DNA of 11,681 bases from UBA5336 sp039034035 (GCA_039034035.1 JBCCBN010000091.1:1-11681); one strand, 5' to 3'; shown: positions 1 through 6,616, numbered from the stretch's first letter. The notes: a model not told the origin generated them from the sequence alone. Program-made: numbers and translations.

Positions 1-75
1 AGCGGCGGGGGTTTGGGGCTGGGGTTAAGCGCCCTGCTCTTTGCCGGCGGTTTGTGTTGCGGTTGTGGGTGATGG

Positions 76-98
76 GCCCTGCGGTCGAGCCGCAGGGC
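76..98. repeat. Perfect inverted repeat, 9-bp stem
   Basis: GCCCTGCGG at 76-84 and CCGCAGGGC at 90-98 are exact reverse complements around a 5-base loop. No run of T follows on either strand, so a classical intrinsic terminator is not shown. It may be a transcript end for a gene to the left of the window, or a stable mRNA structure. Confidence 0.5.
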
Positions 99-203
99 GG
101 CGCTGAGGGGGGCGCCCTTTGGGGGTGCGTTGCGCTGGCGGGGGTGTTGGGGTGTGGGATAGGTTGGTTTTTGCTCGCGTGGAATGGGCGCCTTTCCGAG
201 GTC

Positions 204-218
204 CGGTGAATTTCACCG
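204..218. promoter_or_regulatory. 15-bp palindrome, operator-like
   Basis: CGGTGAA (204-210) and TTCACCG (212-218) are perfect reverse complements around a single central T. The length and symmetry suit a dimeric regulator's binding site, but no neighbouring regulator gene supports this. It lies about 100 bp upstream of the candidate MlaC-gene promoter and could equally serve a divergent gene outside the window. Confidence 0.3.
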
Positions 219-317
219 ATCTAGCAAGCGAGACCTTAAAGCCTGTCTGTTAAGCATGAGGCTGGGCGGCTGTTGGGGCTCTGGCGATCTCGAAAATCCG
301 GGTCGACGGACACAATC

Positions 318-346
318 CTGACAATTTGTGATCGTTCACTTACATT
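318..346 (+). promoter_or_regulatory. Candidate sigma-70 type promoter for the MlaC-like gene
   Basis: CTGACA (318-323) matches the -35 consensus at five of six bases. TACATT (341-346) matches the -10 consensus at four of six, and the spacer is exactly 17 bases. The expected start point is near 353, leaving a leader of about 100 bases. The spacer holds an inverted repeat GTGA-TCGT-TCAC (328-339), a possible repressor site. This is prediction by eye only. Confidence 0.4.
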
Positions 347-451
347 GTCGGTGACCTGTCGGTTCTGGAACAAGATCTTTGCCACGGCGTACCCTAATGG
401 CGAGTGGAAACCAGTCCCATCTGGCCGGCAAGGATTGATTGGAGGGTCATC

Positions 452-1036
452 ATGATCAGGGCATCTCTCGTATCCATGGCAGCCCTGCTGACCTTTGCCC
501 TGTCGGCGCCGACCGCTGTGGCGGGCCCTGAAGCCGAGGCATTGATCGGTGACGCCGCCGAGCGCATCGCCATGGGCGAGTACCGCGCCGCCGACCTCTC
601 GGCCCTGATCGATACCGAACGGGTGGCCCGTTTCACATTGGGCCGCCACGCCCGGACCATCGACGCCCAGGACCTTGAGCGCTATTCCGGCGCGCTGGAG
701 ACGGCGCTGCACCGGGCGTTCCAGACCGGCGGGGCGCATCTGCAATCGGGCCAGCTCGATGTGGTCGGCTCCACCGACCGCAATCCCCGCGACAGCATCG
801 TGACGACCCGGATCCGCGTCTCGGGAGAAGCGCCGCTGACCGTGCGGTGGCGGGTGATCGAACGGGATGGCGAATGGCGCGTGGTTGACGTGGAAGCGCT
901 GGGCCTCTGGCTCGCCATTGAACAGCGGGCGCAAGTGAGCGCGATCCTGGGGCAGCGCGGGGCGACAATCGATGATGTGATCAGCGCATTCGACCGCCAA
1001 GTGGCGAAACTGGAAACCGGCGCGACCCGCGGATAG
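452..1036 (+). CDS. MlaC/Ttg2D-family periplasmic phospholipid-binding protein
   Basis: The 194-residue product matches the MlaC (toluene tolerance Ttg2D) family, whose members shuttle phospholipid through the periplasm between an outer-membrane donor and an inner-membrane MlaFEDB-type ABC system. Residues 1-24 form a Sec signal peptide with an apparent cut after TAVA (24). The mature chain carries family hallmarks: the LGRHAR segment near residue 68, ERYSGALETALHRAF after it, and a C-terminal WRVVDVEALG-x-WL strand followed by an R-x-x-V-x-x-IL-x-x-G helix. Length is normal for the family (about 190-215). The ATG at 452 is chosen because GGAGGG sits at 441-446; the longer in-frame start at 404 is a GTG without a site. 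No mlaE, mlaF or mlaD is next to it, so it is an orphan copy and its transporter partner is not shown here. It is transcribed towards the EthD gene. Confidence 0.88.
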   Translation: MIRASLVSMAALLTFALSAPTAVAGPEAEALIGDAAERIAMGEYRAADLSALIDTERVARFTLGRHARTIDAQDLERYSGALETALHRAFQTGGAHLQSGQLDVVGSTDRNPRDSIVTTRIRVSGEAPLTVRWRVIERDGEWRVVDVEALGLWLAIEQRAQVSAILGQRGATIDDVISAFDRQVAKLETGATRG

Positions 1037-1064
1037 ATCGTTTCCGCCTTTGGCGGAATCGATC
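1036..1064. terminator. Hairpin at the stop codon of the MlaC-like gene
   Basis: Bases 1036-1048 pair with 1052-1064 as a 13-bp stem with one T-T mismatch and a TTT loop. It starts at the last base of the TAG stop. Only a weak T-rich stretch (TTGTCTTTG) follows on the plus strand, so termination is plausible but not certain. Convergent genes on both sides make a two-way terminator sensible. Confidence 0.6.
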
Positions 1065-1130
1065 GTCGGTTGTCTTTGCGCTCACGGTTGCCGGCTTCGC
1101 CTTCGCCTCCGCGGGGGCGGGCTGATCGCC

Positions 1131-1149
1131 CGGCGGGCGTTGCCCGCTG
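1131..1149. repeat. Inverted repeat in the convergent spacer
   Basis: GCGGGC (1133-1138) and GCCCGC (1142-1147) pair around GTT, and the stem can grow to eight pairs with one G-T. It is one of three hairpins in the 157-base spacer between convergent genes, probably part of the termination region. Confidence 0.45.
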
Positions 1150-1151
1150 AT

Positions 1152-1176
1152 GCGCTTCCGCCAATGTCGGAAGCGC
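1152..1176. terminator. Perfect 9-bp hairpin downstream of the EthD gene
   Basis: GCGCTTCCG (1152-1160) and CGGAAGCGC (1168-1176) are exact complements around a 7-base loop. It lies 17 bases beyond the stop of the minus-strand EthD gene and is the first structure its transcript would meet. No T-run follows on the minus strand, so this may be a Rho-assisted or 3'-protecting hairpin. Confidence 0.45.
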
Positions 1177-1193
1177 TATAAGGCACTACCGGG

Positions 1194-1559
1194 TCAGAAA
1201 ATTTCGTGTTCCTCGGTCATGAACACGCGAGACTTCGAGAAATCGATGAAGCGGGCTTCGTCGGCCTGAAGAGCGGCGCCGGCCTCGATCCCCTCGGGCG
1301 TGGTCAGACCGGCGTCGAGCGCTTGTCGGTTGGGCCACCAGACTTCGGTGATACCATCATAGGGCGGCTCCAGCCCACGGCTCTCGACGAAGGCGGCGTT
1401 GAGCTCATCCATACCGGTGTGGCTCTGGACATAGCGGCTGGCGCCAATGGCTTCGGCGTAGGATTTGACCAGGGGCGCGTGGTCGACCAGCCAGGTCTGG
1501 TAGAACGCTTCCCGGCTCATGCCGGCCTTTCGCGTGATGCAGTAAACGAGCTTGATCAT
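1194..1559 (-). CDS. EthD domain-containing protein (dimeric alpha/beta barrel)
   Basis: The 121-residue product matches the EthD family (ferredoxin-like dimeric alpha/beta-barrel fold). It begins with a beta strand (KLVYCITRK), then the helix and conserved HAPLV segment (H27-A-P-L), then the RYVQSH strand (from R42) and a C-terminal EARFIDFSKSRVFMTEEHEI stretch typical of the family. EthD was named from ether-degradation clusters in actinobacteria, but most members have no known reaction and none can be assigned here. The ATG at 1559 is preceded by AGGAGG, a strong site (complement of 1566-1571). It has no signal peptide, so it is cytoplasmic. It sits 30 bases after the beta-lactamase gene on the same strand, probably as the last gene of the transcript. 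Confidence 0.85.
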   Translation of the reverse strand: MIKLVYCITRKAGMSREAFYQTWLVDHAPLVKSYAEAIGASRYVQSHTGMDELNAAFVESRGLEPPYDGITEVWWPNRQALDAGLTTPEGIEAGAALQADEARFIDFSKSRVFMTEEHEIF

Positions 1560-1575
1560 GGCGCAGCCTCCTCAT

Positions 1576-1595
1576 GTCTGATGTTTCGGTCAGAC
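1576..1595 (-). other. Small hairpin at the end of the beta-lactamase gene
   Basis: GTCTGA (1576-1581) and TCAGAC (1590-1595) pair perfectly around eight bases, including the TGA stop of the beta-lactamase gene. With six pairs and no T-run, it is more likely a weak mRNA structure in the 30-base gap before the EthD gene than a terminator. Confidence 0.3.
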
Positions 1596-2534
1596 TAGGC
1601 GGTTCACCAATTCGCGGGCAATGGCGGCGTGGGCAAAATTGCGCTCGTCGGACATGGGCTCTGGCACATTGAGGAAGCTGACGATCAGGAGCGGGCCGGT
1701 GGCCCCGGTGGGATCGATGGCGAAGGCGACATCATTGGACTGGTCATTGGTGGATGTGCCCGTCTTGTCGCCGGCGATCCAGTCGGTCGGCAGGCCGGCG
1801 CGCAGGCGCTGGAGACCGGTGGAGGCCTCGATCATCCAGCCGCGCAGCGTTTCCTGGGATGGGGGGGTGAGGGCGTCCGCAAAGAGCAAGCGGGCCATGA
1901 GGTCGAGCATGGCGTCGGGCGTGGTCGTGTCTCGCGGGTCGCCTTCGGCGTTTTCGTTGAGCGCGGGTTCCCAGCGATCGAGCCGGGTTGTCGTGTCGCC
2001 GAGCTCGCGGATCTGGGCGGTGAAGCCTTCGGGGCCGCCAAGGGTGGCGAGGAGCAGGTTTGTGGCGGTGTTGTCGCTGGTGGAGACGGCGGCGGCGCAG
2101 AGGTCGCTGACGGTCATGCCGGTATCGATGCGGGGCTGGGTGACGGGCGAGTACGAGACGATGTCTTCGGCGGTGTAGCGGACCAGGCGGGTAAGGCTTT
2201 CCTGCTCGCGCTCGACCCGTCGGAGGACCAGTGCGGCGAGGAGCCATTTGAACGCAGAACACATGGCGTGGCGCTCCCCGGACCGGTGGGTGAAGCGTTC
2301 GCCAGTGGTGAGGTTGATGGCGGCGACGCCGATCCGGCCGCCGGTTGCGTCCTCGATGTCGATGATCGGGTCGGTCAATGCGGCTTCGGGGACGGTCTCG
2401 TCGAGGCGCTGGCCGTCATTGCAGGCGGGGAGCAGGCCGAGAGTGGCGAGGCCGAGCAGGGTGGATCGGCGGTTGGGACGGTGGGGGGTCGCCCGGTAGG
2501 CGGCCTGATCGGCGGTCTGGCGGTGATCGAGCAT
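1590..2534 (-). CDS. bla: Class A serine beta-lactamase, probable Tat-exported lipoprotein
   Basis: This 314-residue protein hydrolyses beta-lactam rings in the periplasm. All class A motifs are present: S93-A-F-K96 (Ambler 70-73), S153-D-N (130-132), the omega loop R187-W-E189-x-x-x-N193 to D202 (164, 166, 170, 179), and K257-T-G (234-236). Residue number minus 23 gives the Ambler number throughout this stretch. R243 and T260 occupy positions 220 and 237, and the residue at 244 is not Arg, as in the KPC/NMC-A and carbenicillinase type of site. C92 (position 69) is present, but position 238 is Ser, so the carbapenemase disulfide cannot form. The N-terminus has twin arginines (N21-R-R-S-T-L-L) followed by a lipobox LPAC (C38), suggesting Tat export and lipid anchoring. 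The substrate range cannot be read from sequence. It lies 94 bases after the M16 beta gene, and its start region forms a hairpin. Confidence 0.93.
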   Translation of the reverse strand: MLDHRQTADQAAYRATPHRPNRRSTLLGLATLGLLPACNDGQRLDETVPEAALTDPIIDIEDATGGRIGVAAINLTTGERFTHRSGERHAMCSAFKWLLAALVLRRVEREQESLTRLVRYTAEDIVSYSPVTQPRIDTGMTVSDLCAAAVSTSDNTATNLLLATLGGPEGFTAQIRELGDTTTRLDRWEPALNENAEGDPRDTTTPDAMLDLMARLLFADALTPPSQETLRGWMIEASTGLQRLRAGLPTDWIAGDKTGTSTNDQSNDVAFAIDPTGATGPLLIVSFLNVPEPMSDERNFAHAAIARELVNRLV

Positions 2535-2535
2535 G

Positions 2536-2564
2536 GTAAGGCTCCCGTTTGCAGGGGGCCTTAC
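2536..2564 (-). promoter_or_regulatory. Hairpin covering the ribosome-binding site of the beta-lactamase gene
   Basis: On the minus strand, 2564-2554 pairs with 2546-2536 in an 11-position stem (ten pairs, one A-C mismatch) with a 7-base loop, ending one base before the ATG. The only Shine-Dalgarno-like sequence, GGGAG (complement of 2542-2546, seven bases from the ATG), lies inside the stem. No T-run follows, so blocked translation initiation fits better than termination. Confidence 0.5.
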
Positions 2565-2628
2565 GCGGGGATTCGGGCCAGAGAGGGGCAGAACGGTGAG
2601 CGGCGGTGGCGGCGAAGGGGGCCGGCGG

Positions 2629-4116
2629 TCAGGCGGGGCCGTCTTCGGCGCTCGAATTGCTGGTGTTGGTGCTGGGGCTGGTGACCGGGCCGGTTCCTGG
2701 GCCGGTGCTGGGGGATGGGATGCCCTGGGGTTCGCCGACGACGACGAAGGTGAAATTCTCCGGTGAGAGCCATTCGGCGGCGACGCGGTTGGCGTCTTCC
2801 AGTGTGACGGCGGCGATGGCGGCGTTGCGCCGGTCGAAATAGTCGATGCCGAGTACCTGTTGGCGGACGCTCATCATGTTGCCGGCGATCTTGGCGTTGC
2901 TGTCGAAACCGAGGGGGTAAGAGCCGATGATGTAGGCCTTGGCGTCGGCCAGCTCTTCAGCGGTGATGCCGGCTTCGGCGACCTTGGAGAGCTCGTCTTT
3001 CACGCCAGCGACGAATTCGCCGGCGCTTTCATTCTTGGTCTGGCCGCTGCCGGACCAGGTCTTGAGGTAGTTGCTGGTCCAGGTGAGGCCGGTGCCGACA
3101 CCGTAGGTCAGGCCCTTCTCGACGCGGAGGGTTTTCATCATGCGGCTTTCGAACCCGCCGCCGCCGACCGTGTAGTTCAGCACCGTGGCGGCGAAGAAGT
3201 CCAGATGGTCGCGGGCGGGGCCGGGGGCGACGAAGCGGACCAGGCTTTGGGGTTGGGGCAGGCTGACGATGATGGGGTCCGCGGCGGCTTCCGGCAGGAT
3301 GATCGTGTCGAAACTGGCAGGTTCGGCGCTCTCTGGAAGCTGACTGACGGCGGCGTCGACAAGGGGTGCGAGCTCGGCCGGTGACATGGCGCCGACGGCA
3401 GTGACCAGCAGGCGGTCGCGGGTCATCAGCCGATCCTTGTGGGCGAGCGCGAGGGCGCGGGTTCGCGCATTGACGCTGGCTTCACTGATGTCGCGCGCAT
3501 AGACATGGTCGGGATAGAGCGCGGTCTCGAGGGCTTCAGCGGCGAGGTAGCGCGGCTGGGTTTCGCGCTGGTTGATGCTGACAAGGTCTTCCCGGCGATG
3601 GCGTTCGAAGGGGCCTTCGTCGAAGCGCGGGTCCGTGAAGGCGAGGGCGACCAGGTCCATGGCGTCGCTGGCATTGTCGGTGAGCATGGTGGCTGAGCAG
3701 CCGGTCCAGTCATTGCTGGCGCTGCAGCCGAAGCTCATGTTCAGCTCTTCCATGCGGCGCTGGAAGGCGAGGGCGTCGAGATCGCCGGCGCCTTCATTCA
3801 TCTGGTAGGCTACGGCGTCCGACAGGCCTTCGAGACCGTCTGGATCGTTCACCGATCCGGCATTCCAGGCCATTTGTACCGAGAGGATCGGAATGGAGGG
3901 CTCGCTGACCAGCCAGACCGAGACGCCGCCGGGGGTGGTGAATTGCTGGATTTCCGCAAAGTCGCCGTCATGGACCGTGACCGCCATGGCGGCATAGGGG
4001 TCGGCAGGCTCGATGGTTTCGGCTACCGATTGCGCCGGAGCGTCGATGGGCGCGACCGATTGGCAGGCGGACAGTGCTAGGGCGGCAGCGGCGAATGTGA
4101 GGAGGGGGCGGATCAT
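2629..4116 (-). CDS. M16 family peptidase-like lipoprotein, inactive (beta) subunit
   Basis: This 495-residue protein has the M16B architecture of two homologous domains but no zinc motif: where its partner has HLFEH it has D100-A-V-A-Y, followed by the QMNEGAGD stretch usual in inactive subunits. It keeps the glycine-rich segment and the Arg/Tyr pair (R331, Y338 in LRVEKGLTYG) that in heterodimeric M16 peptidases completes the partner's active site by holding substrate. The N-terminus is a lipoprotein signal with lipobox LSAC (C18) and Gln at +2, predicting an outer-membrane anchor facing the periplasm. The last 33 residues are a Pro/Ser/Thr/Gly-rich tail outside the fold. The ATG at 4116 overlaps the partner's stop as ATGA, implying coupled translation in fixed ratio. 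A longer frame reaching 4275 lies entirely in the partner's coding region and is rejected. Substrate unknown. Confidence 0.9.
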   Translation of the reverse strand: MIRPLLTFAAAALALSACQSVAPIDAPAQSVAETIEPADPYAAMAVTVHDGDFAEIQQFTTPGGVSVWLVSEPSIPILSVQMAWNAGSVNDPDGLEGLSDAVAYQMNEGAGDLDALAFQRRMEELNMSFGCSASNDWTGCSATMLTDNASDAMDLVALAFTDPRFDEGPFERHRREDLVSINQRETQPRYLAAEALETALYPDHVYARDISEASVNARTRALALAHKDRLMTRDRLLVTAVGAMSPAELAPLVDAAVSQLPESAEPASFDTIILPEAAADPIIVSLPQPQSLVRFVAPGPARDHLDFFAATVLNYTVGGGGFESRMMKTLRVEKGLTYGVGTGLTWTSNYLKTWSGSGQTKNESAGEFVAGVKDELSKVAEAGITAEELADAKAYIIGSYPLGFDSNAKIAGNMMSVRQQVLGIDYFDRRNAAIAAVTLEDANRVAAEWLSPENFTFVVVGEPQGIPSPSTGPGTGPVTSPSTNTSNSSAEDGPA

Positions 4117-5483
4117 TCTGCGTCCCCTTCCGGCGCCAGGAGGTGCGCTTCGATATAGTGACGGTCTTCGGCGAAGACGGTGCGGACCGCTTCCAGCGCG
4201 GCCTCTGGAGTGACCGCGCGCACATCGGCGGGATAGGTCAACAGGTCTTCGAGATCGCCGCCAATCGCGGCCCAACCGCCGAATGTATTGGCCATGCCGG
4301 TCTGGCTGTCGCGGGCATAGATGGCGCTGGCGGCCATGGCATTGCGGACGCGGATGACGTCCGCCTCATCGAACCCCTCTTCCAGGGCTGCGCGGACTTC
4401 GGCCATGACCGCGGCTTCCAGCGTGTCGAGATCGACCCCGTCGACGGGGGAGGCGTAGAGGACGGCGGGCCCTTCATCGTGGAGGGAGGTCCAGGCGGAG
4501 GTGCCGACCGCGATGGCCAGTTGCTGCTCTTCGACCAGCGCCTGGTAGAGCCGGCTGGTCTGGCCGCCGCCCAGCACGTCCATCCCCACTTCCAAAGCCA
4601 GGGCGAAGTCCTTGTCGCGGATCCGCGAGGTGCCGAGATAGTAGCGCGCCCATTGCGGCTGGCGGACCTTCGGGTCGCGGTGGACCAACAATTGGGTTTC
4701 GGTCAGCGGTTCAACCGACTGCCAGGCGCGGGTGCCATCGACCAGGCCGGTGGGGGCCTTGGTGCCGTAATGCTGCTCGGCCAGTGGCCGGACATCGGCA
4801 GCGGTGACGTCACCGGCGACGACGAGGATAGCGTTTTCGGGCGAGTAGTACTTCCGGTAGAAGTCCAGCCCGTCCTGGGGAGACAGGATATTGACCTCCT
4901 CCATCAGGCCTATGACGGTGATTTCATAGGGATGGCCGTTCCAGAGCGTGCCCAAAACGCGCTCCTGCAGGATTGCGCCGGGATTGTTTTCGATGCGCTG
5001 GCGGCGCTCTTCCTTGACCACGTCCCGCTCTGAGATGAAGGGGCCGTTCGGATCATCATTGATGATGAGATCGGTCATTCGCTCGGCTTCGAGCTCCATC
5101 ATCAGGCCGAGCTGGTCGCGCGCCACCCGCTCATAATAGGCGGTGTAGTCCCAGGAGGTGAAGGCGTTGAGCTGGCCGCCATTGCGCTGGACAATGGTGG
5201 TGAACTCTTCCGGCCCGATATCGTCGGTTTCCTTGAACATGACATGTTCGAAGAGGTGGGCGATGCCGGATTTTCCGTCTTCTTCATCGGCAGCGCCGAC
5301 CTTGTACCAGACCATATGGGTGACGACGGGCGCGCGATGGTCGGGCAGGACGATGACGTCCATTCCATTGTCGAGCGTGAAGGTCTCGGGCGCCCATTGT
5401 GCGCTGGTTTCAGCCGTGTCGGCCTGGGCCGTGAGGGCCATGAGAGTGGCGGCGGCGACCGCTCCGAGGACGTGACGGGCCAT
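4113..5483 (-). CDS. M16 family zinc metallopeptidase, catalytic (alpha) subunit
   Basis: This is a 456-residue M16B peptidase (pitrilysin/mitochondrial processing peptidase family). The inverted zinc motif H76-L-F-E-H80 and the downstream ERDVVKEERR segment (third zinc ligand E158 or E159) are intact, so it should be catalytic. Residues 1-21 are a Sec signal peptide with cleavage after AQA (21), placing it in the periplasm. Its C-terminal half has the glycine-rich GGGQTSRLYQAL segment but not the Arg/Tyr pair, which the next gene supplies; the two should form a heterodimer like the Sphingomonas Sph2681/Sph2682 pair. The ATG at 5483 is chosen over the one at 5504 because AGGAGG (complement of 5493-5498) lies nine bases before it. 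The gene follows bamF by 59 bases and overlaps the beta-subunit gene by four. Confidence 0.92.
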   Translation of the reverse strand: MARHVLGAVAAATLMALTAQADTAETSAQWAPETFTLDNGMDVIVLPDHRAPVVTHMVWYKVGAADEEDGKSGIAHLFEHVMFKETDDIGPEEFTTIVQRNGGQLNAFTSWDYTAYYERVARDQLGLMMELEAERMTDLIINDDPNGPFISERDVVKEERRQRIENNPGAILQERVLGTLWNGHPYEITVIGLMEEVNILSPQDGLDFYRKYYSPENAILVVAGDVTAADVRPLAEQHYGTKAPTGLVDGTRAWQSVEPLTETQLLVHRDPKVRQPQWARYYLGTSRIRDKDFALALEVGMDVLGGGQTSRLYQALVEEQQLAIAVGTSAWTSLHDEGPAVLYASPVDGVDLDTLEAAVMAEVRAALEEGFDEADVIRVRNAMAASAIYARDSQTGMANTFGGWAAIGGDLEDLLTYPADVRAVTPEAALEAVRTVFAEDRHYIEAHLLAPEGDAE

Positions 5484-5542
5484 GGCGTTAAGCCTCCTGG
5501 TCATGGGCGGGCGGGCAAGGGCATCTTTAGCGCGCGTGGCGC

Positions 5543-6055
5543 TCAGGTGCCGGGGAGTTTGGTGCGGCTTTCGCGGGGATCGGCGATGATGATCTCGGCG
5601 CCGCCGGTGGCGTTGTCGGCGGCGACGATGGCCTGGGTTTCTTCATTGTCGCGCCAGAACAGGATGCGGTCGCCCAGGCTGGGCGACTTGCGGACGGTGG
5701 AGGCTTCTTCCCAATCCACGGTGGAGCGGATGAGCGGATCGACGGCATTGGCGCCGGCGGCGGCAACCAGGGCGCGTTCGGACCCCGAGGCGTTCTGGCC
5801 GAGGGTTTCGCCGAACGCGGTGACGCTGCCTGAGCGGGCGGGGTCAACCTCCAGCGGCAGGGCCTGTCCGGCGCCGGGTGGGCGCAAGCTGTATTCGGGC
5901 GGCACGGTCAATGGCGGCTTCGTCACGACCAGGAACTCATCCTGGCGGCCTTCATTGATGCCGCTGTCACGCCCGCCAGCGCATCCGGTGACAGCGGTGA
6001 TGGCGAGGGCCAGGCCCAGAGCAGGAAGGACTGGAAGGGCAGTGACAAAACGCAT
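5543..6055 (-). CDS. bamF: DUF3035 / BamF-type outer-membrane assembly lipoprotein
   Basis: The 170-residue protein has a lipoprotein signal with lipobox VTGC (C25). Shortly after it comes the segment DEFLVVTKPPLTVPPEY (about residues 39-55), the motif shared with the N-terminus of BamC and diagnostic of the alphaproteobacterial family DUF3035. In Caulobacter this family was described as BamF, an accessory lipoprotein of the BAM complex that inserts beta-barrel proteins into the outer membrane. The rest is low in hydrophobic residues, apart from DRILFWRDNEE near the C-terminus. The ATG at 6055 has AGGA nine bases upstream. It lies 18 bases after lspA, whose product should process it. Family assignment is firm; the BAM role is carried over from family knowledge. 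Confidence 0.82.
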   Translation of the reverse strand: MRFVTALPVLPALGLALAITAVTGCAGGRDSGINEGRQDEFLVVTKPPLTVPPEYSLRPPGAGQALPLEVDPARSGSVTAFGETLGQNASGSERALVAAAGANAVDPLIRSTVDWEEASTVRKSPSLGDRILFWRDNEETQAIVAADNATGGAEIIIADPRESRTKLPGT

Positions 6056-6073
6056 GGTTTGGGGTCCTGAGGT

Positions 6074-6616
6074 TCAAGCGCCGGGCGAGGCCTGCTCGGC
6101 AGTGTCATTCCTTGACAGTATAAACTGGTCAAGAAACAGCAAGACCGCGCCGACAGTGATCGCCGCATCGGCGACGTTGAAGACGTAGTTGAAGAAATGG
6201 GGCGGCCAGATTTCCTGGAAGTCGAAGAAATCGACCACCGCGCCGAAACGAACCCGGTCGATGACATTGCCTATGGCGCCGCCGACAACGAGGGCGAGCC
6301 CTGTACCGGTGAGCCAGCGACCCGCCCGCCAAAGCCAGATGGCAAAACCGGTGGCGATGGCGAGCGAGACGAGGACCAGCACCCAGCGCATGATCCCATC
6401 GGACTGGAACATGCCCCAGCTCATCCCCCGGTTCCAGACCATGGAGAGGTCCATCACACCGGGCACCGGGATGCGGCCGCACGGCCCCAGCCGGTTAAGA
6501 CAAGCGAGCGCATTGAAGCGCGGCTCGTCCAGCACCAGCCATTTGGTCCACTGGTCGAGCGCGATCACGAGGGGAATCACCAGGAAGACAAGCAGGTTGC
6601 GCAGGGTCTTGCTCAT
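6074..6616 (-). CDS. lspA: Lipoprotein signal peptidase (signal peptidase II)
   Basis: The 180-residue inner-membrane aspartic peptidase removes the signal peptide from diacylglyceryl-modified prolipoproteins. Four membrane segments are visible (about 7-27, 76-96, 104-118 and 142-166). Conserved residues are present: D21-Q-x-T-K at the start, N62 in the WNRG segment, G116-N-x-I-D-R121, and catalytic aspartates D129 (AVVDF) and D150 (FNVAD). The loop between segment 1 and N62 is about ten residues longer than in Pseudomonas LspA and carries two cysteines (C39, C46) on the periplasmic side. The ATG at 6616 has a GGGAA-like site upstream. It follows ileS by 49 bases, the classical ileS-lspA order, and precedes bamF, two M16 genes and a beta-lactamase gene, three of which encode lipoproteins. 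Confidence 0.97.
   Translation of the reverse strand: MSKTLRNLLVFLVIPLVIALDQWTKWLVLDEPRFNALACLNRLGPCGRIPVPGVMDLSMVWNRGMSWGMFQSDGIMRWVLVLVSLAIATGFAIWLWRAGRWLTGTGLALVVGGAIGNVIDRVRFGAVVDFFDFQEIWPPHFFNYVFNVADAAITVGAVLLFLDQFILSRNDTAEQASPGA

Larger units (their letters stand above)
1..451. other. Non-coding region upstream of the MlaC-like gene
   Basis: I see no convincing gene in this stretch. The only open frame of note on the minus strand (25-216) starts with GTG, has no ribosome-binding site, and would encode a Pro/Arg/Thr-rich low-complexity chain that merely reflects the GC-rich DNA. The region holds a perfect 9-bp inverted repeat (76-98), a 15-bp palindrome (204-218), a promoter-like site (318-346), and a G-rich first 150 bases. 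The gene to the left lies outside the window, so part of this may be its terminator or its own control region. Confidence 0.7.

Noticed and set aside
25..216. 63-codon minus-strand frame at the left edge
   Set aside because: GTG start without SD, Pro/Arg/Thr-rich low complexity, and it runs through a perfect hairpin.
236..1000. 254-codon open frame on the minus strand opposite the MlaC-like gene
   Set aside because: No ribosome-binding site or family match; the plus strand has a signal peptide, SD and family motifs.
1590..2534. Calling the beta-lactamase a KPC-like carbapenemase
   Set aside because: Cys at position 69 and Arg220/Thr237 are suggestive, but position 238 is Ser, so the characteristic disulfide is missing; activity cannot be inferred.
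1629..2684. 351-codon open frame on the plus strand opposite the beta-lactamase gene
   Set aside because: It is Gly-rich with no recognisable motif; the minus strand encodes an intact class A enzyme over the same bases.
4117..4275. Longer start for the M16 beta subunit
   Set aside because: The added 53 residues are Arg-rich, lie entirely within the alpha-subunit gene, and would hide the lipoprotein signal that begins at the ATG at 4116.
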